A DNA stretch of 64,000 bases from Spinacia oleracea (Eukaryota; Streptophyta; Magnoliopsida; Caryophyllales; Amaranthaceae): assembly GCF_020520425.1 (NCBI RefSeq), contig NC_079491.1, forward strand, positions 3,782,001-3,846,000, given 5' to 3'. Under the pieces are notes generated by a model, which was given only the letters and a program-made list of their open reading frames with translations, was not told the DNA's origin and ran no database searches. A program made the position numbers and the translations under genes. Positions 10,247-22,311 of this stretch are shown in pieces. Position 1 is the stretch's first letter. Each line of letters begins with the position of its first letter.

Positions 10247-13200
10247 ATGGCAACTCTAACTTTCCTACTCCGCCGTAAACTCCACCACCAAAACCGCCAC
10301 ATACTCGCGCAATTTTCTCTCATTCGACAATTCTCATCCTCGGAAAGCTCCGGCGCCGGGAAGAAGCCGATGATTGAGAAGATATTGGTGGCTAACAGGG
10401 GAGAAATTGCGTGTAGAATAATGCGGACTGCGAAGAAATTAGGGGTTCGAACTGTTGCAGTTTACAGCGACGCTGATCGGGATAGTTTGCATGTCAAATT
10501 TGCTGATGAAGCTGTTCGTATTGGTCCTCCACCGGCGAAATTGAGTTATTTGCAAGCGAATTCAATTATTGAAGCTGCTAGGATGACTGGTGCTCAGGTG
10601 ATTTTTTTTATTTTGCTGAATTTTTATGGTTTTTTTTTTGTAATTTAATTAATGTTTTTGGTTTGTAGTTGGATGATATGTGACTAATGTGAGGAAGACG
10701 GCCAATTGATTATCTATTACAATTAGCATTGTCATGTAATTGATATTACTCCATAATTGTTTGCAGCTTGCTGAATTTGAATTTGAGCTTGTTGTTGTTG
10801 TAAGAAGAACCAGTTAGGTTATTCTAAAATTTTAATCAGCACTATGTGCTAGAAAAAATGTGTTTTTTTTTGAGCTTGTTGTTGTTGTAAGAAGAACCAG
10901 TTGGGTTATTCTAAAATTTTAATGAAAAAACGAGTTTTTTTTTTTTTTTTTTTTTTTTTGTAACTGGTAATCTGGTATACTTCGACCTTCCATAACACTA
11001 ATCAATGTGTGATTTAGTAAGACTAGTGTCGTATCAATACACTGCTAAGGAGTAGTGGAGTACCAATAGAGGCATTTGCGTTATCGATCCTGACATATTA
11101 TGTGTTGGTATTAAAAGTAGTTGTATTGGGTGAGGTGTGTGACTCGTGTCCAAATGGACACAAACCACTTGACGTTAAGAAATCCTCATGCGCCTTATGC
11201 ATTTAAAAAGCCGTGTTTTTTACATTTATTTTAAGTTTGCTGGATGATGGTTTGTTTTAGGAAGACGACAATACCATAACTATTTTTCACTTTCTAAATT
11301 TTTACGCCGTAGTTCTCTACCATGTTGCTAGGTGGATTATCTTTAGGATTTCGTAGTTAAGGGCATCAGAATAGTATGAGAAAGTTCAAAGTTAAACTTA
11401 CTATAATATGTTTTGGTCTATTACTTTTACTTGATAAAAGTTAGGAATATGGCTTACATTTTAGGCCTTATTTGGTTGGGAGGAATTGGAAGGAAAAGAA
11501 AATAAATGAAAGGAAAAATAACGTTTCTCGTGTTTGGTTCCAAAAATTATATGGGAAGTGGAAGGAAATGAAGGGAATTGGAAGGACAACTCCTTTATAA
11601 ATTTTCACTTTCCTTTCCTTCCAAGATTGGAGGAATTTGGAAGGAAGGAGAAAATAAAATCTGTCAAATAAAATATTAAATCCTAAACCCACGTTTTACC
11701 TTCCTTTCTCTTCCTTTCCTTTACTAATGTTGTACCAAACATGAGATTCCTATCATTTCCTTTCATCATATCAAACATGGGAAAATATATTTTATTTCCT
11801 TTACTTTCTCTATTATTTTCTTCCTTTCTTTTCTCATCCCTTCCCTTTCATTACTAATATTGAACCAAATGAAGCCTTAGGGATGGAGGCCGGAGGGACT
11901 GAGGAGTAAACACCTATGATCATCAATGCTGCTTCTCCTTCCATCTCAAAGTGTTTGTTATAGTTGAAGTTTCGTAAAGGTTAAAAGAGAGGAAAACCTA
12001 GCAGTATACTAGGTTTTGGAGTTTGCATTGGATGATTAGATTTGTAATGAAGGGTTAGAATATTATTAGTAGGCGTTATGTACAATTACTTACCACTCTA
12101 TCCTCTTGTTTTATAACTTTACAAGTAATATTTTAAGAAATTGTATTGGGAATTGTCTACAATTTCAATAACATTCTTGTAGATGGATGTAGTATGATGA
12201 ACTCTTAGGCATTCGGAACTATCTGCAGTTCTGAAAACAATGGCTGAAATTTTATTTAAATGGGAGTAACCTACAAGAAAATGAGACTTTCGAAGAGGGG
12301 ATACCTTTCAGTGTTTATATGTGCAAATGTTCCTGATAGGATATGACAATGATATGTACAATTTGTATTGAATAAAAGTTAGGTGATCTTGATGTATATA
12401 TTGATGGTGGCTGATGTTACTGCTACAGGAGCTGATTAGTCTTTCAGTTAGTACTATTGTAGTATTGTTAATATTGTACATAGTAGTTGATACTTGACAT
12501 TTCTGTCTGGAATTTTTCATGCAGGCAATCCACCCTGGTTATGGTTTTTTGTCTGAAAATGCGGAGTTTGCCCAGAAATGCGAAGACGAGGGTCTCTCAT
12601 TTATAGGTCCTCCAGCATCTGCAATACGGGATATGGGTGACAAAAGGTAAAACAAGCAATGCCTCATCATATTGTATTGAATTTTAAGTGGTTCACATAT
12701 CTTTTGATTGCTTGGCCCTAATGAGGCTCTAAAAATTGTCAACGTGTACCATTTTGTTGTAGCTTGCTCTACCTGCATGTGTTAGTTGAAGACTATAATA
12801 ATATCTAATTAAGCTAACCTTCATTTGGTTCACAGTGCATCAAAGAGGATAATGGGTGAAGCAGGTGTTCCTCTGGTGCCTGGATATCATGGTATTGATC
12901 AAGATATTGACCTAATGAAATCTGAAGCTGAAAAGATTGGCTATCCTATTCTAATAAAGCCAACACATGGAGGTGGAGGAAAGGTGTGCCATTTTATTGT
13001 GTTGACTATTGTTATAATTGGGTCATCGTTTGTTGCGCTTGCTGGGACTAGTTTTGAGTCTCACAACGGTATTCTAATTTGGTAGACCCTTAAAGTGCAG
13101 CTAAATAGCAAATACCACTATGTTTTGCGTCCTAGCTTCTTCAAATTGGAACCACAATAAACACTTTGTAGGAGACTCTGGGCTAGGGCAAGATTTTAAG

Positions 13201-16200
13201 TACTGTTACATACTATTTAACGTCCGATTCCAACTGTGATTATAGGAAACATGTTAAAGCAGAAAGAAATTATATTGTTTCTATTCTTTTGTTCTTGTGC
13301 TTTTAGCTTATTGAACCAGCTATGTAACCAAGAAATTTTGATATTAAATTAGGAGTGACCATGATTTTCTTTTTTCACCATTGGTTTATACCTGTTCTTA
13401 TTGGCAATGGCAGTTTTTTGAGTGCTTGGTGAAGTACTGGTTGAACACCTACACTTCAGCATCTTTCTAAAGAGAAGAGCATAACAAAATTTGTGAAGTG
13501 CTAACTTGAGTGATTGTTTCCAAGAATGAACCTTTCCTATATGTACTTGAGATTCTCCATGTCTTGCAAATTTCCATATGTCTCATCTGTTTTGTTTTTT
13601 AGGGCATGAGGATTGTGCAAAACCCGGATGAATTTGCTGAAGCATTCTTGGGTGCAAGAAGGGAGGCGGCTGCCTCTTTTGGAGTAGACACAATTTTGCT
13701 TGAGAAATATATCATTCGGCCTAGGCATATAGAAGTGCAGGTACCCCTCCCCTTTTCTTAACTTTTGTACATAACTATTGGCTTTTTGTTGCGCTTGAAA
13801 ATTATCCTCTTTTTTAATTGTAATGACGCCAGACATAAAACTTACATACATAAAACTTACATTCATCTAACTCTGTGAAGTGAAAGACGGGTCCGTCTTT
13901 ATTAATATGGCTAAAGTTCTAAACTTATTAAGTAGGTTTTCTTACTTTCTTTCATCTATCTGCTTTGTAGATTTTTGGCGACAAACATGGCAATGTTATA
14001 TATCTATATGAGAGGGATTGCAGTGTACAAAGAAGACACCAGAAAATAATTGAAGAAGCCCCAGCTGTAATGCCTCTCTATTTTATGTACAACTTCAAGA
14101 TTGTAGTTTGGAATACGTTTTAACTGATGTTCCATCATTGCAGCCCAATGTTAGTAATGATTTTCGCTCCCAAGTGGGTCAAGCTGCTGTTTCTGCAGCC
14201 AAGGTATTCTTCAGAATGTGCTTTGGCACTGGCTTGATAGTATTATTTGTATACCTTTTTCTTTGTATGGATCTCTAATTGGTCCAAAGGTTCTGCAGAA
14301 TGATGTCTGTGAATAAAATAAAATTGACCATAGTATTTCCATGTTCAGAAATATGGAATCATTTCAACTACCTGTCTCCTTATATTGTGAGGAGGTGTCC
14401 ACCATTTACAATAAATGTGATTGGCTAAAATCTATTTCAGTATTTCTTGATTTATGTTCTGTGTGCCTTTTGTAGTTCTGTTACCTGAGAAACATTTAGC
14501 TGATCCTAATTGAAAAGCATTGCCAATTGGGGATTTGCTTTCCAACTTCATAGAATCATAGGTGTCGTAACTTGTACGACCATTTTTTTCAGTTCTGTAT
14601 GCATCCTGCTATGTGAAAATTACAATGTAATATTCAGAGCTTCACTTTGTGTTTATCTCCTTTTCATGGGTATTCTTTAGTTCTTTTATGTTCTGTTCTA
14701 TTTTGTCAGATTAAGCCTCTGTTTCTCTCTTTTACTTTCTTAGGATTGGAGAGGGGAGGGGGGTGCTTTGTCACATTTGCATTCAATTTCCTATAAATGA
14801 AGTGCAGGGCCCCTACAATATATATCGTGGTTGCTTCCTTAGCAGTTGAGCTGAGAATACTGATGGGTTGAGATGTGAAAATTGTTGCTGTGAACGTTCT
14901 TTTCCCCCCTTTAGCTTGGAACTTGACCTCTTTGCACAAGCTCAAATTTATGTGGTTTTGTTTAGTTTGGACTGGACTGCTGGTTTTAGCAACTTTTTAT
15001 TGATAATTAGCATACTTCTCTCAATTCCGAAGCATCATTTTTCCACTTGGTCCTCTAATCCTCAGTCAGCTTTTTTCCTAGTGTTCAACCTGGTCCGCTG
15101 ATATAGCATGTTTTGTGGTGAAAGGCAGTCGGCTATTACAGTGCTGGAACTGTTGAATTCATTGTGGATACTCTCTCAGATCAATTTTACTTCATGGAGA
15201 TGAACACGCGGTTGCAGGTGCTACAATTGGTTCACTTTGTTGGTGTATGTCTACATCTCTACGCTTTTGTGAAGTGGACTCCTAACAAGTGGCGTGCACA
15301 AAATTTTGCAGGTTGAGCACCCTGTGACCGAGATGGTCGTTGGTCAAGATCTTGTAGAATGGCAGATTCGGGTTGCTAATGGTGAGCCTCTTCCTGTTAC
15401 GCAATCAGAGGTTCCATTATCAGGTGAGAATTTCCACACTTAAACAAGAACTCTTCAAAGGTGTCTTGCAGAATTTCTGAGCTGATGCTTTCATTCTGCC
15501 CTTCATATTGCCTGACTGCTCTTAATACTGGGATTTAGAACTAATAATTTCTTGGATAAAAGTAAAGTTAAAATATGTAAAATGGGAATATTAGGATAAT
15601 GATGTTCTTGTACTAAAGATATAGACATTTGAAATAGCACCAAAAATAAATTTAAAACACACTTGAATTGCAATTTTGGTCTTTCTGAGACCATTACAAT
15701 ATGTAGATAATTGAGTTGATATAGATTGATCATGATGACGTGCAAGAAGATGTGCTGACCGGTAGGATGCTTCATAGATTTTGTCATTGACTGTGTTTGA
15801 GGCTTTAGGTACTGCTTGGTGCTGATTTTAATGCTTCAATATTTATATTTTGAATTCTATAAAGCAATAGTGGTTGACTACTTCTTTAAAACAACTTTTT
15901 TGAAGAACTAAATATCACTGTGTTGTTTGGCCAATGGTAGTTAGTGTGGGTTTAATATTTTTTCAAGCATGGTCACACATGGCACACCAGAAGTTTGTTC
16001 TGTAGAGTGTAGATCTTTCTGCTTGTTTGTTAAGTCTGCAGTTTATGAAGTTTACGATATCTCTACTTGGTGATAGGTCATGCATTTGAAGCCCGTATAT
16101 ATGCCGAAAATGTCCAAAAAGGATTTCTCCCAGCTACTGGGGTTCTTCATCACTATCGACCTGTTCCAGAATCAGAAACAGGTTCTGCACCTCTCTTACT

Positions 16201-19200
16201 CTGTATATGCACAATTATAATAGTGCACTTTTTTTTTGTCACAATTTAGGGGCTTACAGGTGATATGTCAGATGTATTTATTTTGCTGTCTCCTACTCTG
16301 TGTATCTCATGTTAATTGTTGCACCAAACACATTCAGTTTCCCCCATCTATCAAAATGATTGATTTCAATATTGGAGAACAACTTAGTTTTTATATTAAT
16401 GGTGTAGATATATGACGCTTGTGTAATCTATCGAGTTTTAACTTAGTTTCTCAAGTAATGGTGTAAACATGTGATGCTTATCTAATCTAGCAAGCTTTTC
16501 AGTATTGTTAAAGAGTTTCTCCGTTATGCGTTGCAATTTATTACTTGTTTATCTCCAAATGCCACTCTTGTTGATCATACTTCCATGTCAAATACTGAAA
16601 TCATTTTCTTTGAACAGTTCGTGTTGAGACGGGAGTTGAACAAGGAGACGCTGTTAGTATGCATTACGATCCCATGATTGCGAAGCTTGTTGTTTGGGGA
16701 GAAAATCGTGCTACAGCATTAGTTAAATTGAAGGATTGCCTATCCAAATTTCAGGCATGGATCTAACACTTCCTTTTTACGCGTTTTACAACTTAACTCT
16801 CAAGGGATTTATTTCTTTGGTAGCATGTCTGTGCAATGGCCTAATAGTATGAAATTATGAATAGAATATCTTTGGAAGGTTCTCATACTTTTGGCTTTTT
16901 TTGCTGTGAAGTTTTCATTTTAGAGGGGTGCTGAACAGTAAAAGCTGGTATACTTGCGTTGTCTGAAATCGTAATGACTCTTAATGTATGTTGGGACTAA
17001 TTTCGGTTGCTTTCTTATTTCAAACGAACATGCAGTCTTGTCTGGTCAAAGTTAATGCCCATGGCACACGTCTTCTCACCTCTCCCATAAAGGACCTCTG
17101 GATCTGTCATGCTCACCACAATTTTGTGTCCTCTAACCTGTAATTAAGTTCATCGTTATTACTATTTGATGTTTGTTTGTAGCATCTTTCTTTTGCATTC
17201 TGCTCTCAGTTATGGAGTATTATTCAATTACTTTTTTTTGTTGATGCAGGTTGCTGGTCTGCCGACTAACATAAATTTTCTACTTAAATTGGCCAACCAC
17301 TCGGCTTTTGAGAATGGGCAAGTTGAAACCCATTTTATTGAGCATCATAAAGATGTGTTATTTGCTGATTCAAGTAATATGGAGCTGGCAGAGGAAGCAT
17401 GCAAATCTGCGACACGTAGTGCAATGCTTGCTGCTGCATGTCTTTGCAAAATGGACATTAACACGGCGAAGGGAATCTGTCAGGGTAAGCATATAGCTGA
17501 TGTATGTTATCATTGCACAAGCAACGCCTTTGACGCACGCACTGAACTTGTAACGACAATTTGACAGGAGAAAGAAGCCCGCTTTCAATCTGGTATTCCG
17601 ACCCTCCATTTAGAGTCAACTATTGTGCAAAGCGTGATATTGAATTCGAGTGGGAGAATGACTATGGTACTACCGGTACAGTGCCCTTGAAGTTGGTTCT
17701 TACATATCAGCAAAATGGGAGCTATCTTGTTGAGGTACCTGTACTTAATACTCTTGCATGGTCATCTTTTAGACCTTTCGTGTGATTTTCTCATATATCA
17801 TTCCTCAGGCTTAGTTTATGAATCTGTTGATTGGCATAACTCAAATTCGGTTTAATTTCACAGGCTGGAGAATGTGGGTCCCCTGGTATGGAAGTTAAGG
17901 TTGTGCAGCTAGGTGATAAAGATTTCAGGGTTGAAGCACAAGGATTAAGTGCGCTTATAACTTTAGCTGTCTATACTAAGGTGTGTATCTTTGCCTCATG
18001 AATTTACTACACTACAGAAAGAAGGAACAGTATACTTTTGCTGCTGTACTAGTCTTTCTGAAAGCATTTCCCGCCCAGCTTCCTCTTAACTGAAACATGA
18101 TGTACCGAAATCTGTTATATCCGTGTACTGAAACTGAAACCAGTCATATGCCTATAAGCCTATTATTATCTTGTATGCTAACAACCTTGATGTAAGATTT
18201 TAGGTGTGCTATTAAGCCTGGATTGTTTTGAAAGGTATGCTACTATCCTGGGATTGTTAAAAAAGTTGTTCCTGCTTCGTCTGCTAAAACTGCCAGTAAT
18301 CTTTTGGTGCTAATTTATTTGTCGTAATTTTTCCCATATAATCTCTTGTGATGATAAAGAGCTACTGAATGTGAAAGTGGAACTCTCTATTTCCTTGCAA
18401 ACAGAATTTCCCCCATGCAAGTTAATATCCCTGAATATTGATTTACTCCCCAAAAGAACCGTCAAGGTCACTAGGTAGCCTATATCAGTATATGCAATGC
18501 ATGCATTTGATTTTCGTTAAGGTTCCATTCTATTCGACTTATTTTGTCTGAACTTATATTATCTGAACTTATTTTATCTTAAATAAACTTATTTTGTCTA
18601 AATAAACTTATTTGTGTGTGAAAATGTCTGAAAAAAACTTATTTTTTCTGAACTGTACTTATCTGAACTTATTTTGTCTGAAATAAGTCAAAATAAGTCG
18701 AACGCCTTAAGTCATTGGCTCATTGCTTGTCCAATTCCTTGTTTTCAGCTAGGGACTTCAGTGTTTATGAATGTTTTTATGGTTTATTTGGCAGGATAAA
18801 AGCAAGCACATATACATTTGGAATGGCCTACAATATCATCACTTTCGGCAAAAAGTTGGACTTGAATCGTCTGGAGAAGATGAAACTGAACATAGACCCG
18901 AGAGGGCTGATATGGCATCTCACTCCCCAGGTTCTGTAACGGCGCCAATGGCTGGTTTGGTGGTCAAGGTACTCAAGAATAATGGAGAGAAAGTAGAAGC
19001 AGGGCAACCAGTTTTAGTCATGGAAGCAATGAAAATGGAGGTCTGTGCCACGTACATCTATCTATTACATTATACTAAAACAGACACCAGAAATGACACG
19101 TGTCACTTCTGGTGAAATATTTTCCCGCCAAAACTTTTTTCCTTTTTTTTCATTTATTTCTTTCAATAATCTTTTATATATTTGACTAAAACTTTATTAA

Positions 19201-20223
19201 TCTTTTGAAAATCTGTCAAAATCTTTTGCACTCCATACTACGGAGTACTTTATTTTCGAACAATTCTTTGTTGCTCAAATATTTTATAAAAAGCTGGTCA
19301 AATTATAATTTTATAATATTCGTGCGTGCATAGGACCTAATCTAGTTTTTCTATAACTTTGAGTAACTGCCCTGAAATTTTTTGTACTTTGTCGTCTTAA
19401 AATGCTGTGCTTCTTGTTCCAGCATGTTGTAAAGGCTCCTTCCTCTGGTTTTATTCACGGGCTTCAAGTAGCTTCTGGGCAGCAAGTTTCAGATGGTAGC
19501 ATTCTCTTCACTGTGAAGGTGTGTCATCTTCCTACTGATCATGCTTTTGTGTTTAAATATAAAGACTTAATGATATAATTGCATAATGTAATTGTGATTA
19601 ACGCTCTGTTTGTTTTGACGGAAATCACTCTTCTGGAAAATGATTTTCCCATTTTCCTTTGTTTGTCTTGTTAAGGGTGGAAAACAATTTCCCAAGGTAG
19701 AAAACCAACTTTCTCTAAAGAAAAACCAATTTTCCCTTTGAAAATGAGGAATCCCACATTTTCCACTCTAATAGCCTAATCCCTTACATTTCCTTTTCTC
19801 TCCTCTAATTCCCACTTCCACCTTTTTTTTTTATTATATAATTTTTCTTGGAAGGAAACAAACAAAAGAAAACTATGTTCCCTTGAAAATCATTTTCCTT
19901 TGAAAATGTTTTCCGTTAAAACAAAAAAATTCCCTTTTAAAAGAAGGAATGCCACATTTTCCACTCTAATCCTTTACATTTCCTTTTCTCTCCTCTAATT
20001 CCCACTTCCATGTTCTTATTTATTTTATAATTTTTCTTGTAAGGAAACAAACAAAGGAAAACTACTTTCCCTTGTTTTTCCCTTGATGTTTTTCCCTTGA
20101 AAATCATTTTCCTTTGAAAATGTTTTCCGTTAAAACAAACGGAACCTAAATTGAAATATTGATGTTGAATATCTATACACTGATTGCTGAATATAAAGCT
20201 CTGCACATTTACAGGAAGAATAA
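10247..20223 (+). CDS. MCCA: Methylcrotonoyl-CoA carboxylase subunit alpha (biotinylated), mitochondrial
   Basis: Biotin-carrying subunit of 3-methylcrotonyl-CoA carboxylase in mitochondrial leucine degradation: biotin carboxylation with ATP and bicarbonate, then transfer with the beta subunit. Sixteen exons: 10247-10597, 12525-12646, 12836-12983, 13603-13740, 13971-14066, 14144-14203, 15125-15217, 15312-15423, 16077-16181, 16618-16754, 17250-17484, 17568-17734, 17864-17980, 18795-19040, 19423-19518, 20215-20223; they join in frame to 743 aa, close to the roughly 734 aa I recall for Arabidopsis. Residues 1-43 are Arg/Ser/His-rich and acid-poor, like a mitochondrial presequence. The biotin carboxylase domain starts at [15 protein letters not shown], with the ATP-grasp GGGGKG (203-208), [11 protein letters not shown] and [15 protein letters not shown]. 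The C-terminal biotinyl domain has MEAMKMEH, with the biotin lysine at 707. Intron 10 appears to use a GC donor (16755). Introns hold several MITEs and a Helitron. Confidence 0.97.
10789..10923. repeat. Two-copy local duplication in MCCA intron 1
   Basis: A block of about 52 bp beginning GAGCTTGTTGTTGTTGTAAG occurs at 10789 and again at 10872, with one or two differences. It is followed by a T run at 10934-10959. Confidence 0.8.
11462..11881. mobile_element. MITE with AGGCCTTATTTGGTT ends in MCCA intron 1
   Basis: The left end is AGGCCTTATTTGGTTGGGAG and the right end is TGAACCAAATGAAGCCTTAG, an inverted repeat. The interior is purine-rich on one half and pyrimidine-rich on the other (GGAAGGAAAAG / CTTTCCTTCC), so the whole element can fold. 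Relatives occur at 51978-52335 and 54119-54918. Confidence 0.7.
18520..18708. mobile_element. Short MITE with TCGACTTATTTTGTCTGAAC ends in MCCA intron 13
   Basis: The left part contains TTCGACTTATTTTGTCTGAA and the right part AATAAGTCAAAATAAGTCGAA, an inverted arrangement. Inner words (CTGAACTTATTT) recur several times. Related elements are at 35716-35847, 36297-36531 and 48302-48395. Confidence 0.6.
19061..19345 (+). mobile_element. Small non-autonomous Helitron in MCCA intron 14
   Basis: The element starts TCTATTACATTATACTAAAA, continues with GACACC and ACACGTGTCACTT, and ends in CTAG. It is inserted between an A and a T. These are the usual features of plant non-autonomous Helitrons: 5' TC, 3' CTRR, AT target, no target duplication. 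A weak GTGC/GCAC stem precedes the 3' end. There is no coding capacity at 285 bp. The Helitron call rests on ends I recognise rather than on a database match. Confidence 0.65.
19602..20148. mobile_element. MITE with GTTTGTTTTGACGGAAA ends in MCCA intron 15
   Basis: The left end is GCTCTGTTTGTTTTGACGGA and the right end is CCGTTAAAACAAACGGAACC, an inverted repeat. The interior contains duplicated GAAAATCATTTTCCTTTGAA blocks (19887 and 20099), so part of the element was doubled. It lies just before the final 9-bp coding exon of MCCA. Confidence 0.7.
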
Positions 20224-20512
20224 GATGGCTTTTGTGAGCAGGGGAATTCCTTCGCCCAGAAACACCGTGTAGTTTAATGTGTAAATGATCTCTTATTCAT
20301 GTAATCATATTATTCATATGTATGTAACCTCTGTGCATCTGTTGAATATCAGAAGCCAAGTCTAAATCAGGATGTAACACAAGTAGACTGTACAGAACTC
20401 AGAAATAATGTCAGGAATTGTTATTTGTATAATCACAGCTATGTTTCCGGCTGATGAATTCTAACCTACTTTATTGGTACAAATTAGTTTATTATTGATA
20501 GTGATGACTACT

Positions 20513-20518
20513 AATAAA
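20513..20518 (+). terminator. Candidate polyadenylation signal of MCCA
   Basis: AATAAA lies about 290 bp after the MCCA stop codon in an AT-rich 3' region. Plant polyadenylation signals are loose, so this is only a candidate. Confidence 0.4.
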
Positions 20519-20644
20519 GATTTTGCATTTACTCACGGGGAAACAATCCGGAGCATCCCCATCTTGTACCCGGCTGAAGATTCTGACAAGCTTAAGGAGA
20601 AACAAGAAGAGAGGATAACTGAGGTTGGCTAAATCGAGAACCAT

Positions 20645-20868
20645 GTTTGTCCAATTATGACGCTAACACGCTTTATTTGTATGAATTAGTTTGCTATTGG
20701 TAGTGATTTACTACCAATAAAGATTTTGCTAGTACCAATAAAGCAAAACACTTATTGGTAGTGATTAGTTGTGTATTGGTAATGCCAATAACATACAAAT
20801 GTATACCAATAACATAGTAATAAGTTTGTACTAATACAACATGTTAGCGTCCAACATGGACAAGTCAG
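20645..20868. mobile_element. MITE with TTGTCCA...GACGCTAACA ends downstream of MCCA
   Basis: The left end is TTGTCCAATTATGACGCTAA and the right end contains TTAGCGTCCAACATGGACAA, its near inverse. The inner part repeats ATTGGTAGTGATT and CCAATAAAG. The MCCA 3' region at 20462-20525 carries a related stretch, so a second, partial copy may form part of the UTR. Confidence 0.6.
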
Positions 20869-21597
20869 ACTCTCGACTCATACTTCCTCGAAATTTTTTG
20901 AATACTATGAGGATATAGTACATGATAAATTAATTAAGACATCATAACTCTTCTGATCACTTGTCAAAACAAAAATATATAATTCTTTTGATCAATTATA
21001 AAAAACCAAATTAATAGGTTTTCGTCTTGAGAGAAAGACTGGCGTATTGAGACGAAGTAGATTAGTCGCTCAATATCATTGTCAGTTTTCAGTTTTTTGT
21101 TTTATGATTCTTGAAGTCATATGATTAGATTGAATCATGAACTTGAAAACTACTTTCAGTTTTTATTTTCGTTTTATGTTTTTTTACAAAATATGAAAAT
21201 CACAAAAAGATGTTTTCAGTTTTTTGTTGTCATTTTCCCAAATTAACATGATTACTTTAAGTATGATTATTTTTTAGTTCATGATTCATTATTAATCATA
21301 TTTCATCCACTTTTTAATACTCTTAACGTTGGTAATTTTCACGCATGTCTATTCACAACTTTGATAATTAATATCTTTAACTCTCTTTAAGCAAAAATTA
21401 TAAAAGTAAATTTTTGAAAATACAAATTGAGACGTATGTAACAAGATCCCACATGATTACGTTTTTATCTTACATATAAATCACCAACAAAGCAATAATA
21501 GTCAAATTAGAATTGTGAATAGTGTAAAATAATCAAACGTTGCTTGTATTAAAAAACGGATCAAGTATAACTTACAAGACCAAAGAACCAAAAACTA
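20869..21597. other. Intergenic DNA between MCCA and SSRP1, nothing recognised
   Basis: AT-rich sequence with no supported reading frame and no clear element ends. Confidence 0.5.
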
Positions 21598-21599
21598 AA

Positions 21600-21925
21600 C
21601 AAAAGGTCTTGTGCGCACTAGGTGTACAATAAATTTATTGTACACCAAGATAACTTTTACCCAATTTTTGTAACTTTAACCTAGTTTTGATTAACTTTTA
21701 TATTAGTAATAAAAAAGTTGATAGATAAACATTTTAAAGGGTTAAATGATTAATTTTATACATTATTTGTCATTTTAAAGAAATAAGTTTTACTAAAATT
21801 AAAAAATTTATCACTAAAAAATACATAACTTTTACATATATTAGCTTAACTTTTAAGCAATTTGAGTTAACTTTTACTTTGGTGTACAATATTTATTGTA
21901 CACCCATTGTAAATAAGAATTTGTG
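21600..21925. mobile_element. MITE with GTGTACAATAAATTTATTGTACACC ends, copy 1
   Basis: Near each end is a palindromic block around GTGTACAATAAAT / ATTTATTGTACAC, with AAAAGGTCTTGTGCGCA outside the left end and CATTGTAAATAAGAATTTGT outside the right. Two more copies in the opposite orientation lie at 38272-38765 (split by a SINE) and 40072-40396. Confidence 0.65.
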
Positions 21926-22037
21926 AAAACTAAAAACTTACAGTGATAACGAACGAACCCACTGATTTTTATACTTTTTTGAAAATTTTAAAAAACAGAA
22001 AAAAATAAATGATATCAAACAGACCCTTACTTCTTTA

Positions 22038-22089
<52 letters not shown>

Positions 22090-22090
22090 T
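22038..22090. repeat. (TTA)n microsatellite upstream of SSRP1
   Basis: A TTA/ATT trinucleotide run of about 50 bp, ending roughly 15 bp before the SSRP1 promoter motifs begin. Confidence 0.95.
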
Positions 22091-22106
22091 GTGGATGGGT
22101 TATATG

Positions 22107-22214
22107 TGGGCTTTGGACCGTAATGAAAAAAGTAGGGAGAATAGCCCATCATACGATAGACCGTAAAGATCGGCAAATTCGCGCCATTCTTCTCCCCCTT
22201 CGAGACTTATATAA
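22107..22214 (+). promoter_or_regulatory. SSRP1 promoter: Site II, E2F-like and TATA motifs
   Basis: In order: TGGGCT (22107-22112), AGCCCA, the reverse of TGGGCT (22143-22148), ATTCGCGC (22177-22184, fits the plant E2F consensus WTTSSCSS) and TATATAA (22208-22214), with the start codon at 22312. Site II plus E2F sites are known from promoters of proliferation genes such as PCNA, so cell-cycle-linked expression is a reasonable inference. Telo-box-like AACCCTA words occur in the following intron (around 22440 and 22720). Confidence 0.55.
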
Positions 22215-22311
22215 CCTCCCCCCTTTCCTTCATTTCATCCATTTTCTCTCTCCCCAAACTCGAGTGTTTCGACACTCTCTCTCACTCTGAAAACCTCGCC
22301 AAAGCGTAACA

